Shown here in pieces: positions 12,722 through 23,496 of a DNA stretch of 64,000 nt. The stretch comes from Sanguinoderma infundibulare (lineage: Eukaryota > Basidiomycota > Agaricomycetes > Polyporales > Polyporaceae). Numbering within the stretch: the stretch's first letter is position 1; every line of letters begins with the position of its first letter. Location: assembly GCA_032821775.1 (NCBI GenBank), contig JAVLRN010000001.1:3286001-3350000 (forward strand). The letters run 5' to 3'. The notes below the pieces were generated by a model. The model was not told where the DNA came from. It saw only the letters and a program-made list of their open reading frames with translations, and did not search any database. Made by a program: the position numbers and the translations under genes.

Positions 12722-14451
12722 TCAGTCTACCTGGTCACCCCAGCCTCCGGGTATGTCGTAGTTGCTGCCTCGACGGGTTTGTGAGGAGCCCCCGCGGCCA
12801 CCGCCGGATGAACCAGACCGATTCGGGTTGGTGGTCGACCCACTACTTGCGTTCTGGGGCGGGCCGGAGAATAGACCCGCGAACACGTTCTGGAAGATGC
12901 CGCTGCCGCCTCCAGGACCGTTGTTGCTGTTGTCGCCTGACGGCGAACTGTTGGATCGACTTGACCCTGCGGATGGGGGCCCCTGGGCGTGCGAGTCAGG
13001 CTGGGGAACGAGTTGATGGCTGTGTGCTATTCGTCAACAGTTCTGAAGGCGATTGTCAAAGACTTACCGGCATACGGGACATGTACCGCTAGTCTTCAGC
13101 CATGGTAGGATACAAGGCTCGTGGAAAGGGTGTTGGCAAGGGAGCGTAATCACAACCTGCTCGTCTGGGTCTTCTGTCTCGAGCTTGAACTGGTCCTTGC
13201 ACACTGCACAATCCTTCTCCAGGAGCGGCGCTGATGCACCGGCATCAGCCTACATCAGTGTGCGAGTTCGCGACGACATACAGCCTAGTTCGAGAACCTC
13301 CCGAGGCAACTTCGCGACTACGTCCTCAGTTGCTGGAACCGGTTGGTGTGCATTGCTATTCTCCATGATTTGAGTGATAATTTGGTCGAGAGCTTGCAAG
13401 ACATTCAGCTGGCACGGTTCACGACCATCGTAGGAAAGACGCTACCTTCTTGGTTGAAGACATAGTCTCCCCACCGCCCGCCCTCAGGGCCGCCACCACT
13501 GGGCACACCACCAGGTCCGAAAACGCCACCCATCAACTCTGAGAACGGATCAAGTCCCCGACCAGGGCCCATGAGGGCAAGGAGGTATTGTGCGAGCATG
13601 GGGCCTGTGATGTTCGCTCGGCCCTGGGTCCCGTCGGCGTTCCGTGGCGGAGCGAATCTAGAATGCAGTCAGGCTTGATGCAGTGTGGCTGTCGGGACGA
13701 AACCTTACTGTGACAGCCGAGGAACGTCCTCATTGCTGCCAGCTCTGGCTGGGGGTCCGCCAAGGATGACGGTACGTCGACTGCCTTGGGGCCCAGAGTG
13801 CTCTATCCGAACCGTGAAGCCGTTGCGTCCCTGCAAGAATGTGAGGATGATGGCCGGATATGGATAGGCGAGAGGCGGGACCAACGGTTGTCAACATCTG
13901 GGGTTCATTGGGGGACCGCGGACGGTCTCCAGAAGGCCTGCGGCTTGGAGGGCTTGTGGAGCGAGGGGCAGGGTAGGCAGACGATGTGGCGGTAGGCGAT
14001 GAAGGGCTGGGACCTCGGAAGATGGATTGAAGTCCGGCTGCAGCAGTTCGTTTACCAGACGTGGCTTGCCGACGGGCGGAGCAACGCACCAAGAAACGAA
14101 TCCATCTCTGCCGGAAGAGGACCATCTTCCCAATGTGCTGCGTCGGTCATTGAGAAATCGCGCGGGTCGTCGGTGGGGTTCTCTATCTGCATATCTCTCC
14201 GATGTAGGCACGCCGACACACGCCAAAGACGGGACGCACCCTCTCAACAAAGGTCCCATTGCATGATGCGCAGTGGGGATCCGGCATCTGTCGGGGTGGT
14301 CAGACGAGCGGGAGGAGAGCAAGACAGCTTACCATCAGAGGCCGCATCTCGGCATGGCACTGTATCCATGGACTCAGCGACCTGCCAACAATGTGTGAGC
14401 AGAAGAGATACTCGCCTCATGACAGTACCACATAGGTTCTCTGCTGGACAT
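12722..14451 (-). CDS. RING-H2 E3 ubiquitin ligase with N-terminal zinc ribbon (RNF126/RNF115-like)
   Basis: The spliced N-terminus carries a zinc ribbon with the pairs CHEC and CASC about twenty residues apart, as in the ubiquitin-binding zinc fingers of RNF126/RNF115-type ligases. A disordered Ser/Pro-rich linker follows, then a segment FTVRIEHSGPQGSRRTVIL and a Gly-rich stretch. The RING-H2 domain is at about 13050-13215 with the ligand order C-x2-C (DCAVCKDQF), then C-x-H-x2-H (LPCQHPFHEPC) and CPVCR. The tail is Gly/Ser/Asn-rich and ends at 12722. The first intron (14360-14415) starts with GC instead of GT; using it is what creates the CHEC pair. The gene is likely cytosolic, acting in protein turnover. 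It is divergent from the aldehyde dehydrogenase gene, with 381 bases between the two starts. Confidence 0.9.
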
Positions 14452-14832
14452 GGCGGGCAAGGAGTAGAGAGAAACGAGCGAGGATGGTGGTCGGAAGCAG
14501 GGTGGGCAGAAGAGACCTGGGACGGCTGCAGGCGGTCAACAGGCGGTGACAGGAAATGACGTCGAGGCGCTCGAAACACGCAATCGCGATCGTCGCTCTG
14601 GCGCCCGCAGCCACCGCGGACAAACAGGGTGCAACAACGCGCACACGACATGCGGACCACTTTGGCGCCGACTGGGCAGCAATTGTGCTGGCTGGGCGCC
14701 GGTGGGCGGTTGTTTTCCGAACCAGGTCAGACCAGGTCTCGCGCTCGCGTTCGTCGCGTTCCCTTCTTCTCCTCCCGTCCGTCTCTATCATCCCCTCCTC
14801 CTCATCCGCTTTCCCCGCTTCCCGTGCTCGCA
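14452..14832. promoter_or_regulatory. Shared divergent promoter region of the RING ligase and aldehyde dehydrogenase genes
   Basis: These 381 bases separate two start codons on opposite strands. A pyrimidine-rich tract (about 14755-14825) precedes the aldehyde dehydrogenase start, a common feature of fungal core promoters. No clear TATA box was seen. Confidence 0.5.
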
Positions 14833-17316
14833 ATGAGTCACCACTACCGGGAGGTCGACTACGACTATGACGACGAAGGCGGCGTGATAGACCCCGTCTG
14901 GCTCCTCACCATTTGCTTCGCGCTCGGAGTTTGGCTCGTCATCAACCGATACCAGTCTCTCCTCAATCGCGCCATCTTTTTCAGACTCGCACCCCCTCTA
15001 GTATGTTTCCCTCGCCCTCTCAGCCCACGTCGCTTCCGTCATTGACCCACGCGTGCCCCTCTATTCGACTAGCAAATCAAAGAAACATGGACAGCGCAGA
15101 AGCTGCCCGAGCCCTCGCTCGAAGCGCACCTAAGCACAGACGGCCTCCTCCCTCCGATACCCCTTGAGGGCCGGAAATACATCACTGCTTATGACCCCGC
15201 GACTGCATACCATCTTGATACCGTCCTCGCCGACTGCCCGACAGAGATCACCAAAAAGATCGCCGACGCGTTTGAGGCCCAGAAGGAGTGGGCAAAGACC
15301 TCGTTTGATGACCGCAGACGCGTCATGCGAAGCTTGAAGAAGTGGCTTGTCGACAACCAGGAAACGTGCGCTAAGGTCGCGTGCCGCGACACGGGAAAGA
15401 CCAGTACGTTTGTCCTTCCTCCCCAATGTATCAATTTCTGTCATGTGAACCTTGCTCTTACGCCCCTCCAACCTGTAGTGCTCGATGCTGCCCTTGGGGA
15501 GATCATTACCACCTGCTCCAAGCTGGACTGGCTCATCAACCATGGTGAACGTGCTCTGTCCCCCGAGAAGAGGTACAACAACTTGATCATGTTCTACAAG
15601 TCTTCATACGTCTACTACGAGCCCCTTGGTGTCGTCTCTGCTGTCGTGTCCTGGAACTATCGTGAGTTTAAGGCTGTTATCTTGACATCCAGAAGAGATT
15701 TACTTGGCTGTAACGTAACAAACCAGCCCTTCATAACGCTTGGTCACCGATCATGGCTGCACTATTCGCCGGAAACAGCATCGTCATCAAATGCTCTGAG
15801 CACGTTGTTTGGTCCACCTCCTGGTTTGTTCAGGCAATCCGGGAGTGTCTCAAGGCTTGCGGTCACGATGAGGAGCTTGTACAGGTCTGTCCATCCACAT
15901 TTATTCTCCGCGGTCGTACTTGACATGTAACATAGCTCGTCTGCTGCTATCCCGAAGATGCCGAAGCACTCACCAAGTCACCTTTCATCCGCCATATCAC
16001 CTTCATTGGCTCTGAGCGTGTTGGACGCATCGTCGCCCAGGCCGCCACCGAGTACCTCACCCCCGTGACCCTCGAACTCGGTGGCAAGGACCCTGCCATC
16101 CTTCTCCCTTGTACTGATCTCGAAAAATATATCAGCCTGCTTATGCGCGGCGTATAGTACGTACTCTACTTCCTATCAACGGGGTTGCTCTTGGTAACGT
16201 AATCTAACAGCCAGAACGCGGGTCAGAACTGCATCGGTATTGAGCGCATACTTGTCCATGAAGACCAATACGACGAGTTGTTCCACTTGTTCACCGAGCG
16301 TGCAGACAAGTTGCGCCCCGGTCATTCGCTCAGAAGCCCAGGAGATGGTGTCGCACCTGTTGCAGACGTCGGCGCTATGATTTCTGGTGAACGTTTCCCT
16401 GGTCTGCAGCATGCGATCCAGGATGCTGTCAACCAAGGAGCGATGTTGACTGTCGGAGGCGGACCTTGGACGCACCCGTACCTCGAACGGGGCTCGTACT
16501 TCCAGCCTACACTCCTCGGAGACGTCAACCCGGACGCTGACATTGCTCAATCCGAATGTAAGTCGTGCAAGAAAGTCGCTGATAGCCGCAGAAAAGCTTA
16601 CTGCTCATTCAGTGTTCGCCCCCATCGGCGTGATCATAAAGTACCGGGACGTCGACCAGGCAGTTGAAATTGCCAATAGCACACGATACGGCCTTGGCGC
16701 AAGCGTGTTTGGCCCTGTAAAGGATGACTGCTTGAAGGTCGCAAGACGTCTCCAGTGTGGCATGGTAGCGATCAACGATTTCGGCGTCTTCTACGTAAGT
16801 GACACCCATCTTGATCTCGACACGAGGTTTGGCTTATTGACGTATTTGACAGCTGAAGTGCGTGTTATCTGTACACGATACGATTGACTGCAACTGACTT
16901 TGAGACATTGCTACAAACTCACAGTCAAGATCTGCCGTTCGGAGGCACCAAGTACAGCGGTTATGGGCGGTTCGGTGCGTCGCCGATACCGTGATTATCA
17001 GAATTCAACTGGCGGCTGATGCTGAGACACCCAGGTGGTCCTGAGGGCCTGCGCGCGCTCACGAACACGAAGGCGATCGTGTACGACCGATGGGGATGGG
17101 CGATCCAAACGACGATCCCGGCAGTCCTCGACTACCCCGTGCGTTCGGTCACCCAGAGCTGGTACGTTGTGATCCCTGTGTTTGTGGGCCATGGGCTTAT
17201 CTCTGGTCGGGCGTTGCAGGGATTTCATCAGCGGCCTGGTAGGGTTCCTGTATGCTGATGGGTGGCGTACGAGGTTAGACGCGCTCTCCAAGTTGGTCCG
17301 CGCATCTGGGAGGTGA
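14833..17316 (+). CDS. Membrane-anchored aldehyde dehydrogenase, MSC7-like
   Basis: This is an NAD(P)-dependent aldehyde dehydrogenase superfamily member. The N-terminus is acidic and Tyr-rich, followed by one hydrophobic segment ([17 protein letters not shown], residues about 20-36) that should anchor it in a membrane, as in the yeast MSC7 family. Spliced exons give the cofactor-binding block (VVSWNYPFHNAWSP), the active-site glutamate block [10 protein letters not shown], the catalytic cysteine block [11 protein letters not shown], and the late [15 protein letters not shown] motif. About eight introns of 50-70 bases interrupt the gene. The tail continues about 60 residues past the last motif with another aromatic/hydrophobic region ([15 protein letters not shown]). 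Length is about 600 residues, longer than soluble family members. The substrate is unknown. Confidence 0.94.
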
Positions 17317-18339
17317 TCGGCCGCTCGACCTCGAAGTCGACCGTTCTGTTATGCGCTTGGATACTCGGGGGACCGGCAGCAGGGTATCATCCTTTGTGCG
17401 AATGTACTTGACGAACTAATTACGACTGGATGCCGCGGCACTTCTACTTATGCTCTGTCGGAAGAAGCATTCTAGACTGATGTGCGCCAACTTTCGGTGA
17501 TAGAACTCTGTCCACGCATGGTCCGCTGCAAGGAAGCAGAAGGCATGCTGAATGAAAGCTGACAGGGGGTCAAAGTAGGAGCGTTATTTACCGGCTGTGG
17601 AGAAGAGGACAACGAGCATGTGTGCTCCGGTGTTGTGGTCCGCATTGGGCTGTGTGGAGTACGCGCTCGCTTTGTGGCACATGCACTTCACCGCCGAGGA
17701 CCCAATCGCTTTGCGAACGTTCTCATGCAGAACCAACGTTGCAGGCACTGACGTCGCTCAATCACCTTCCCAGCTTCCTCATTCATGCAGATCCCCCGGG
17801 ACTGAGCTGATGGTCGTCCCGTTGTTGATGAAGCATCCACATTTGCACATGTGATGCACCAAATCACGCTGCCTCCTCTGGTGACGGTCGATAACAACCT
17901 CGTCTCCACCGTTGTTCACATCCGCGTTTCGCAGGCGGTACAGCGATCGTGCCTCGCCTCCTTCCGCGGCGATTTAATTTTACCGAGGGCGACCATGAAC
18001 GCACATGGTCGTGAGGACGCTCGCGTGGGGCGTATCGCTCCGCGGCCCACATTGAGCTTCTTGGACCGCGTTGGCGTATGCTTTGGTATCTGTCTCCTCG
18101 GCTCGTTCTCGCCATCTTCACACTGACAGGCCCAGGGCTACGTCAATCGATTCCCATTCCCTTGATCATTCGAAGGCGCGAACCCTCGGACAATGCACAG
18201 CGACAGTCGTCCCACAACGCACATGCGTATATAAAAACATCATGCATGTTCATCCCCGTCGTTGCTTTACCTCGCCCCTTCCGCTTCCTTACCACTCGTC
18301 CATCCCCACGAGCCCCGCCCACTCCAGTCCTAGTCCAGA
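17317..18339. other. Intergenic region upstream of the RNase T2 gene
   Basis: About 1 kb without a credible gene. It holds the 3' region of the aldehyde dehydrogenase gene and the promoter of the RNase gene. The open frames are short and their translations are not protein-like. Confidence 0.5.
18228..18236 (+). promoter_or_regulatory. TATA box of the RNase T2 gene
   Basis: TATATAAAA lies about 104 bases upstream of the ATG, on the coding strand, at a distance usual for fungal genes with a short 5' leader. The leader between it and the ATG is pyrimidine-rich. Confidence 0.6.
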
Positions 18340-19890
18340 ATGCTCGTCACTACTCTGGCTTTGGGTGCCGCCCTCGCGGGCTCGGCCGTTGCTAACCCCT
18401 CTCCCGTCACGCCTCTCGGCCCGATGGACCTCTTCAAACGGATCAGTTCTGGCTGCTCGACGACCGGCGCGGCGTCGTGCCACAACAGCACGAGGGAGAC
18501 GGATTTGTGCTGCTTCGAGTCCCCTGGAGTGCGTATGCGGATGCGATGCGAGGACAGCGGCGAGATTGACTGTACGTTCTGTCTCTAGGGTTTGCTCCTC
18601 CAGACCCAGTTCTGGGACACAGACCCCTCGACTGGCCCGTCTAACTCCTGGACCATTCACGGTGCGTTTCGGATGTCCGACCCGTTGAAGGGCGTGCACC
18701 GTCCAGTCTAACGTTATATCATCCCTCATATTAGGTCTCTGGCCTGACAAGTCAGTATATGCGGATCTTCCACGGTCTGTGACGATCTTGGCTCACGGTG
18801 ATTGCGTAGCTGCGATGGCACCTTCACCGAGGACTGCGACCCATCGCGCGACTACACCGACATCGCCGGCCTGCTCACCGACCAGGGCGCGAGCGACACC
18901 CTCTCGTTCATGCAACAGTTCTGGGTCGACATCAACGGGGAGAACGAGCAGTTCTGGGAGGTGAGCCCGCGCCGTTCTGTGGGAAAGTGGGGATCATCGA
19001 CCAACGTTCGCGAACCTTGCGCTTGTTCCGATCCATATTTAGCACGAATGGAGCACCCACGGGACATGCTACAGCACCCTCGAGCCCGACTGCCTGCCCT
19101 CCGGCAGCCCCAAGGGCGCCGAGGCCGTCGCGTTCTTCCAGACGGTCGTGAAGCTGTTCAAGACGCTCCCCACGTACGACTGGCTCGCCCAGGCTGGCAT
19201 CACGCCCGACACGAGCACGACCTACTCGCTCACGACGCTCACCAACGCGCTCAAGGATGCTTCGGGCGTCACGCCCGCGCTGAACTGCGACGGGTCCTCC
19301 CTCAACGCGATCGAGTGGTACTTCAACCTCAAGGGCTCCGTCATTGACGGCACCTTCGTACCCATCGGTCAGCCTCTCTGTCCTTCAAGCACCATGGCAA
19401 GGGGAGCAACCTAACTTTCTCCACAGATGCACCCTCAAAGGGCTCTTGCGGCTCCAGCGGCATCAAGTACCCTCCGAAGTCCGGCTCCCCCGCGACGACC
19501 ACCTCCTCCGGGGGCAGCACGCCCACCGGCAGCCCCGGCGCGCTCCCCACCAAGGGCACGATCCACGCCTCCACCACTGGCGGCCTCCTCTCTGCGGGAA
19601 CGTGGTCGACGCAGACGCTTGCGACCTACACGTTCTCCGGCACAGCGAGCAGCTTCACGATGACCTCGTCCAAGGGCGACTGCGGCGTCTCTGATGGGGC
19701 GCTTGCGTGCGGGAGCGGCGTCAGTTCGTCGACGTTTTCCGCCGTCTCTTCAGGGAGCAGCTTGCTGCTCGCGTTCTCCGGTTCCAGCGACTGGTCGGCG
19801 GACTCGACCCCGAGTGGGACCGCGCAGGAGACGGTGTTCACGGGGGACGACCATAGCAAGACGTTCACGCTCTCTATCATCTCGTCTTGA
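18340..19890 (+). CDS. Secreted ribonuclease T2 with C-terminal extension domain
   Basis: RNase T2 enzymes cut RNA through a 2',3'-cyclic phosphate using two histidine motifs. Residues 1-18 form a signal peptide (LVTTLALGAALAGSAVA). After splicing, the first active-site motif reads SWTIHGLWPD (across an intron at about 18660-18735) and the second EHEWSTHGTC (across one at about 18961-19042); both catalytic histidines are present. The many cysteines fit a disulfide-bonded secreted enzyme. After about residue 270 a Ser/Thr/Gly linker leads to a C-terminal domain of about 110 residues (19545-19888), rich in small residues and probably beta-structured, matching the extension found on fungal RNase T2-like proteins. 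A vacuolar or extracellular role in RNA scavenging is likely. Confidence 0.95.
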
Positions 19891-21414
19891 GTGAATGAAT
19901 GCTTTCGGAGAGGCGGCGGGGGGTGTTTATGGGTATGTGTGCGATTAGCTTGTACCCGGCCAATGCATGTATCACGAGAAGATATTTGAACCCTTTACGG
20001 AATGCGGGCCCAGGCCGGGTGTAGCAATAGGGCCTTTCTTCCGAAAAGTTAGAAATCCCATTCAAGGTCTGGAGAGTGCGGGGAACGTACACGTTATCTG
20101 GGGAACACCGTCTGTGCACGCGCCTTTCCTGGGGTTCTGGTCATATCTGCACCAAATTCTTCCTGATAAGATGACGGCAGCAGCCGGGGAAGAGTGTGGA
20201 GGTCGAGGCAGTGGTGGCACATGGGTGCTAGCTCTTAGGTGAGTCGCGGCGAAAGCGTCACAACTTCTCTGATGATAGCAGCAGCGAAGGGTCACGCACA
20301 CAGCACAGAGGATGCAGTCAACGGCCGTTTTGAGCGATGAGTACTGCAGAGGTGAAATGACGAACGTCCGATGGATGCAACGTTGCCGCTGTCCGTCCGA
20401 GCCGTGGAGGGAGCGCAAGCACCGCGATTCCTCGGTTGTGAGCCCATGCGGGTGTGGGGTGTTGTGGCGAGACGAGCTGTGTGTAGTGCAAGCAACGTTT
20501 CCGATGGCCAGGATTGTTCGGCGATTCGGCTTCGATGATGATACAATCGGGGATGCAAAGAAGGGACCAGGTCGGTTACTTGCACTATGCACAGGTGGCG
20601 GACCCCCCTGTCGACAAGTAGGCATCAGAGTAAGACACACCGATAGTGAAGCGTTTCGGGCGCAGTTGAATAACAGAGGCTCAAAGGTCCTTCAGCGTAG
20701 AAGGACAATCTGGAGAGACTGAGACCGGCACCGTGACGGGAAGCTGGGGCAGAGTCGTCAGCGGAGGCTAAGCTAGGATAGAGATGCCAAGCATACCCGA
20801 GAGTGCGTGCAACATTCAAATGCTATATCATATGGTACGGTGCACTGGTTGTAATCGTCGGTCATGGCACCAGCCTCATCGCGAGGAGCCGCAAAAAAGA
20901 AGTTTGACAAGAGGAGCAGTAGCGGGCGCTTCTACTACTACGCTTACGGCGTCATATGTAAGCGCCCAAAGTGCAGGCTGAGATCCTCGGAGGTATGTAG
21001 AGCGTCAACTGATATGTTTTCGAAGATTGCGCAAGGATGAAGGGCTGACATGCGAATATATACATACTTTAACTGAAGTAAGATCCATTCTACAGTGTGG
21101 TCAAGTAACATACCGCCGAGATGTCCTTGTCTGAGTGGACAATTATCGGTAGCCTTCGGTTGCACTGATAGCGGAATATCTCGTCACGGATCACAGTACC
21201 TCAGTGGCTTGCCACTAGCTTCAGGTTCATGCCACCAGAGACTATTGCCAGCCAACGAGAGGCCATTCTAGATGATGCAGCACACCATGTCGGCGGGGCG
21301 ACGTATAGGGCTGGAAGAAGGTCGGGGGATCCGCAAGTGGCCTTTCTGAACATTCTGATCGTCCACTATCGAGTTTGAATCCTTGAAATCCTTCACTCTG
21401 CGAATAGACTCGAC
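19891..21414. other. Gene-poor interval
   Basis: About 1.5 kb with only short, unconvincing open frames, the longest being 192 codons on the minus strand at 20062-20640 with an arbitrary composition. It contains the 3' region of the RNase gene and the promoter of the Con-6 gene. Confidence 0.5.
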
Positions 21415-21668
21415 ATGGCTCCGTCTCCCGAAGAAACTCACGCACAGAATGGAATGTGAGTGGTCGATATCGTTCAAAAAAAACTTACGATACGCGCTGC
21501 AGCAATCCGAACGTCTCCGGAGAGGCCAAGGAGCATTCTCGCCAGGTGCTCGAGGACATCGAGAGAGCACGGCCAACACCCAAACTAAGAGCCCAAGCGG
21601 GCTACGAAGGCAGCGGAACGAATGGTTCTTCCGCTCCTCGTTTTTCCACCTTCGGCTGTGGTGCCTAA
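21415..21668 (+). CDS. Con-6 family protein, 68 residues
   Basis: Two exons (21415-21455 and 21503-21668) are joined across a 47-base intron with GTGAGT and CTGCAG borders. The product begins MAPSPEETHAQNGI and runs into NPNVSGEAKEHSRQVLED, the conserved Asn-Pro-Asn-x-Ser...Ala-Lys...Val-Leu block of the Con-6 family, named after a Neurospora gene expressed during conidiation. Family members are small soluble proteins, often with two copies of the motif; here I see only one, followed by a Gly/Ser-rich tail. Expression in stress or sporulation is inferred from the family. A further exon downstream cannot be excluded. Confidence 0.85.
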
Positions 21669-23496
21669 CATGTCATCTCGGTAGTGAACGGAGACGGAAG
21701 AACCCACTTCTAATGGATCGTCTGTACCTACAAGTGGCTAGGAAGACAATTAATGAGGGTTTTGCGTGTGCTAATGACGACACTCGCGTACATCCGAAAA
21801 TTTTGCCTCTTTGCCTTGGTGTGTGTCAGGCCAGGTCAGGTCCCGGTGGGCGAGCTTAAAATTGCGCCCGCTCCTTGGGCGGGATCTGCGAAGGGATTGT
21901 ATTTACCGGGCAAAGTCCAGACTCGCGAACGCACCGCATGTTTGAGCATCTTATTGGGACCGCGCGCATCGGGATCTCGGAGACTGGTCTTGGTATTCTA
22001 CGGACAGGGTTTTGCCGGGCCCTGGATCTCTTGTGTCGAGCTGGTGGCGGTGACCAGAAAGCAAGTCGAGGTCCACTCGAAGGGCAACGCCCAGAATCCT
22101 CGGCTGTGAAAGGCGCGTCATTTTCCCATCCCTGTCCGGCCGGAGCGCGCCTCAGGAAAGGCAGCAAGTGTCCTGGAATATGAGATGCCTTTTGCAGCGA
22201 AGGATTTCGGCCGCTGCCTGTCGTGCCAAGGATCACAAGAATGTGATCAGCTCGTCGTCCGATAGGGATCAGCGCACAAAGGTATGCGTTTCGGCTGAGA
22301 TTGGGTTAGTCTAGTCTGGTCTGTCCGACTTTGTTGGATCATCGAGTGCAGGTCGTAAACTTCAAGTCCGGGAACGGTTCCTGTCGACGTCACTGGTCAG
22401 CAGAATGGCGTCTGGACAAGTGGCATCGCCGGTTTCTATAGTTTACTTCAAAGAAGCACGAAAGTACGGGTCCTTACGCTCGTATGACTCCATGGACACA
22501 CTCCGAGGGGCGATGCCATAGGTGAGCTAAGTTGAGACAGTGTGCAGGTGGCCAGCTATCAATGTGCGGTACACGTCGAAGTAGGTGTTTACGACATGCT
22601 GAACGGATCAGAGCCCGGATGTGTGGCCGCGGAATGGAATCGGACAGCGGGGGAGCGTAAAGTTGCATCGATTTGGCGTGCGAGACGTAGGACCGGAGTT
22701 CGCAACCGGGGTTGTGGGTCTAAGCGACGGAGATGGCTTGATCTGTAGGCGGGATTTACGAACGTGGAAGGAGCGGTGAGCGCCGGGGTGACAAGGTGTG
22801 GGTGCCGCGGTGGGGAGCGTGATCGTACGAGGGCCGGAGAGCGGGAGGTTGAACCACGGCGCAGGTGGGCAGATGGACAAAGAGGATCAGGAGAGAGAAA
22901 GCTCGCTTAGGGTTCGGAACCATCTCCAACGATAAGAGAGCCGTCGGCGGTGTGGCCAGCAAGCTCGGCCAGAAATTGGTCGAGGATGAGCCAAAGAGGC
23001 AATCGGGACGGCGAGAGGCGCGGGAGGGTTTCGAATGGGGGACTGATAATGGAGCGATAAGCCCGGTGGTGCACGCTATGACAGGCGCGAACCACACTTC
23101 GCTGGGGACGGCGCTCTATCCCAGACGAGGCCGACGATGGCCAACACCGCGTTGGACCCAGAGTCGTTGCAGACGTCGACTGGGGCACGGTGGCGCGGCA
23201 GCAGGTGGCCAGAGCACGAATGCGGCAGGCGACCTGCCTGGGATGGCAGGCGGTTCGACGCGTGACGTCATTACAAGACGGCAAGACATGGGGAAGCGCC
23301 CGTGTGCGGGGAGAGGAAAAAGGACGAGGGTCGAACAGGAACAGGAAACTCGCCCCCGTTTCTGACATTGTCCATCGCACTATAAATCTCCCAGGTGAGC
23401 CTCCCTCTCTCCCCATCGCAGAGGCCTGCTCTCAGCGCCCCCGTCGCCACTCATCCTTCTCATACTCATTGTTCCCTCCTCCTCGTCACCAACAAC
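21669..23496. other. Gene-poor interval upstream of the DUF89 gene
   Basis: About 1.8 kb. The longest open frames (21856-22236 minus, 22907-23416 minus, 22865-23365 plus) overlap one another on both strands and have the Arg/Ser/Pro-rich look of chance frames in GC-rich DNA. No gene could be supported. Confidence 0.5.
23381..23387 (+). promoter_or_regulatory. TATA box of the DUF89 gene
   Basis: TATAAAT lies about 116 bases upstream of the ATG at 23497 and is followed by a pyrimidine-rich leader, as is usual for fungal promoters. Confidence 0.55.
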
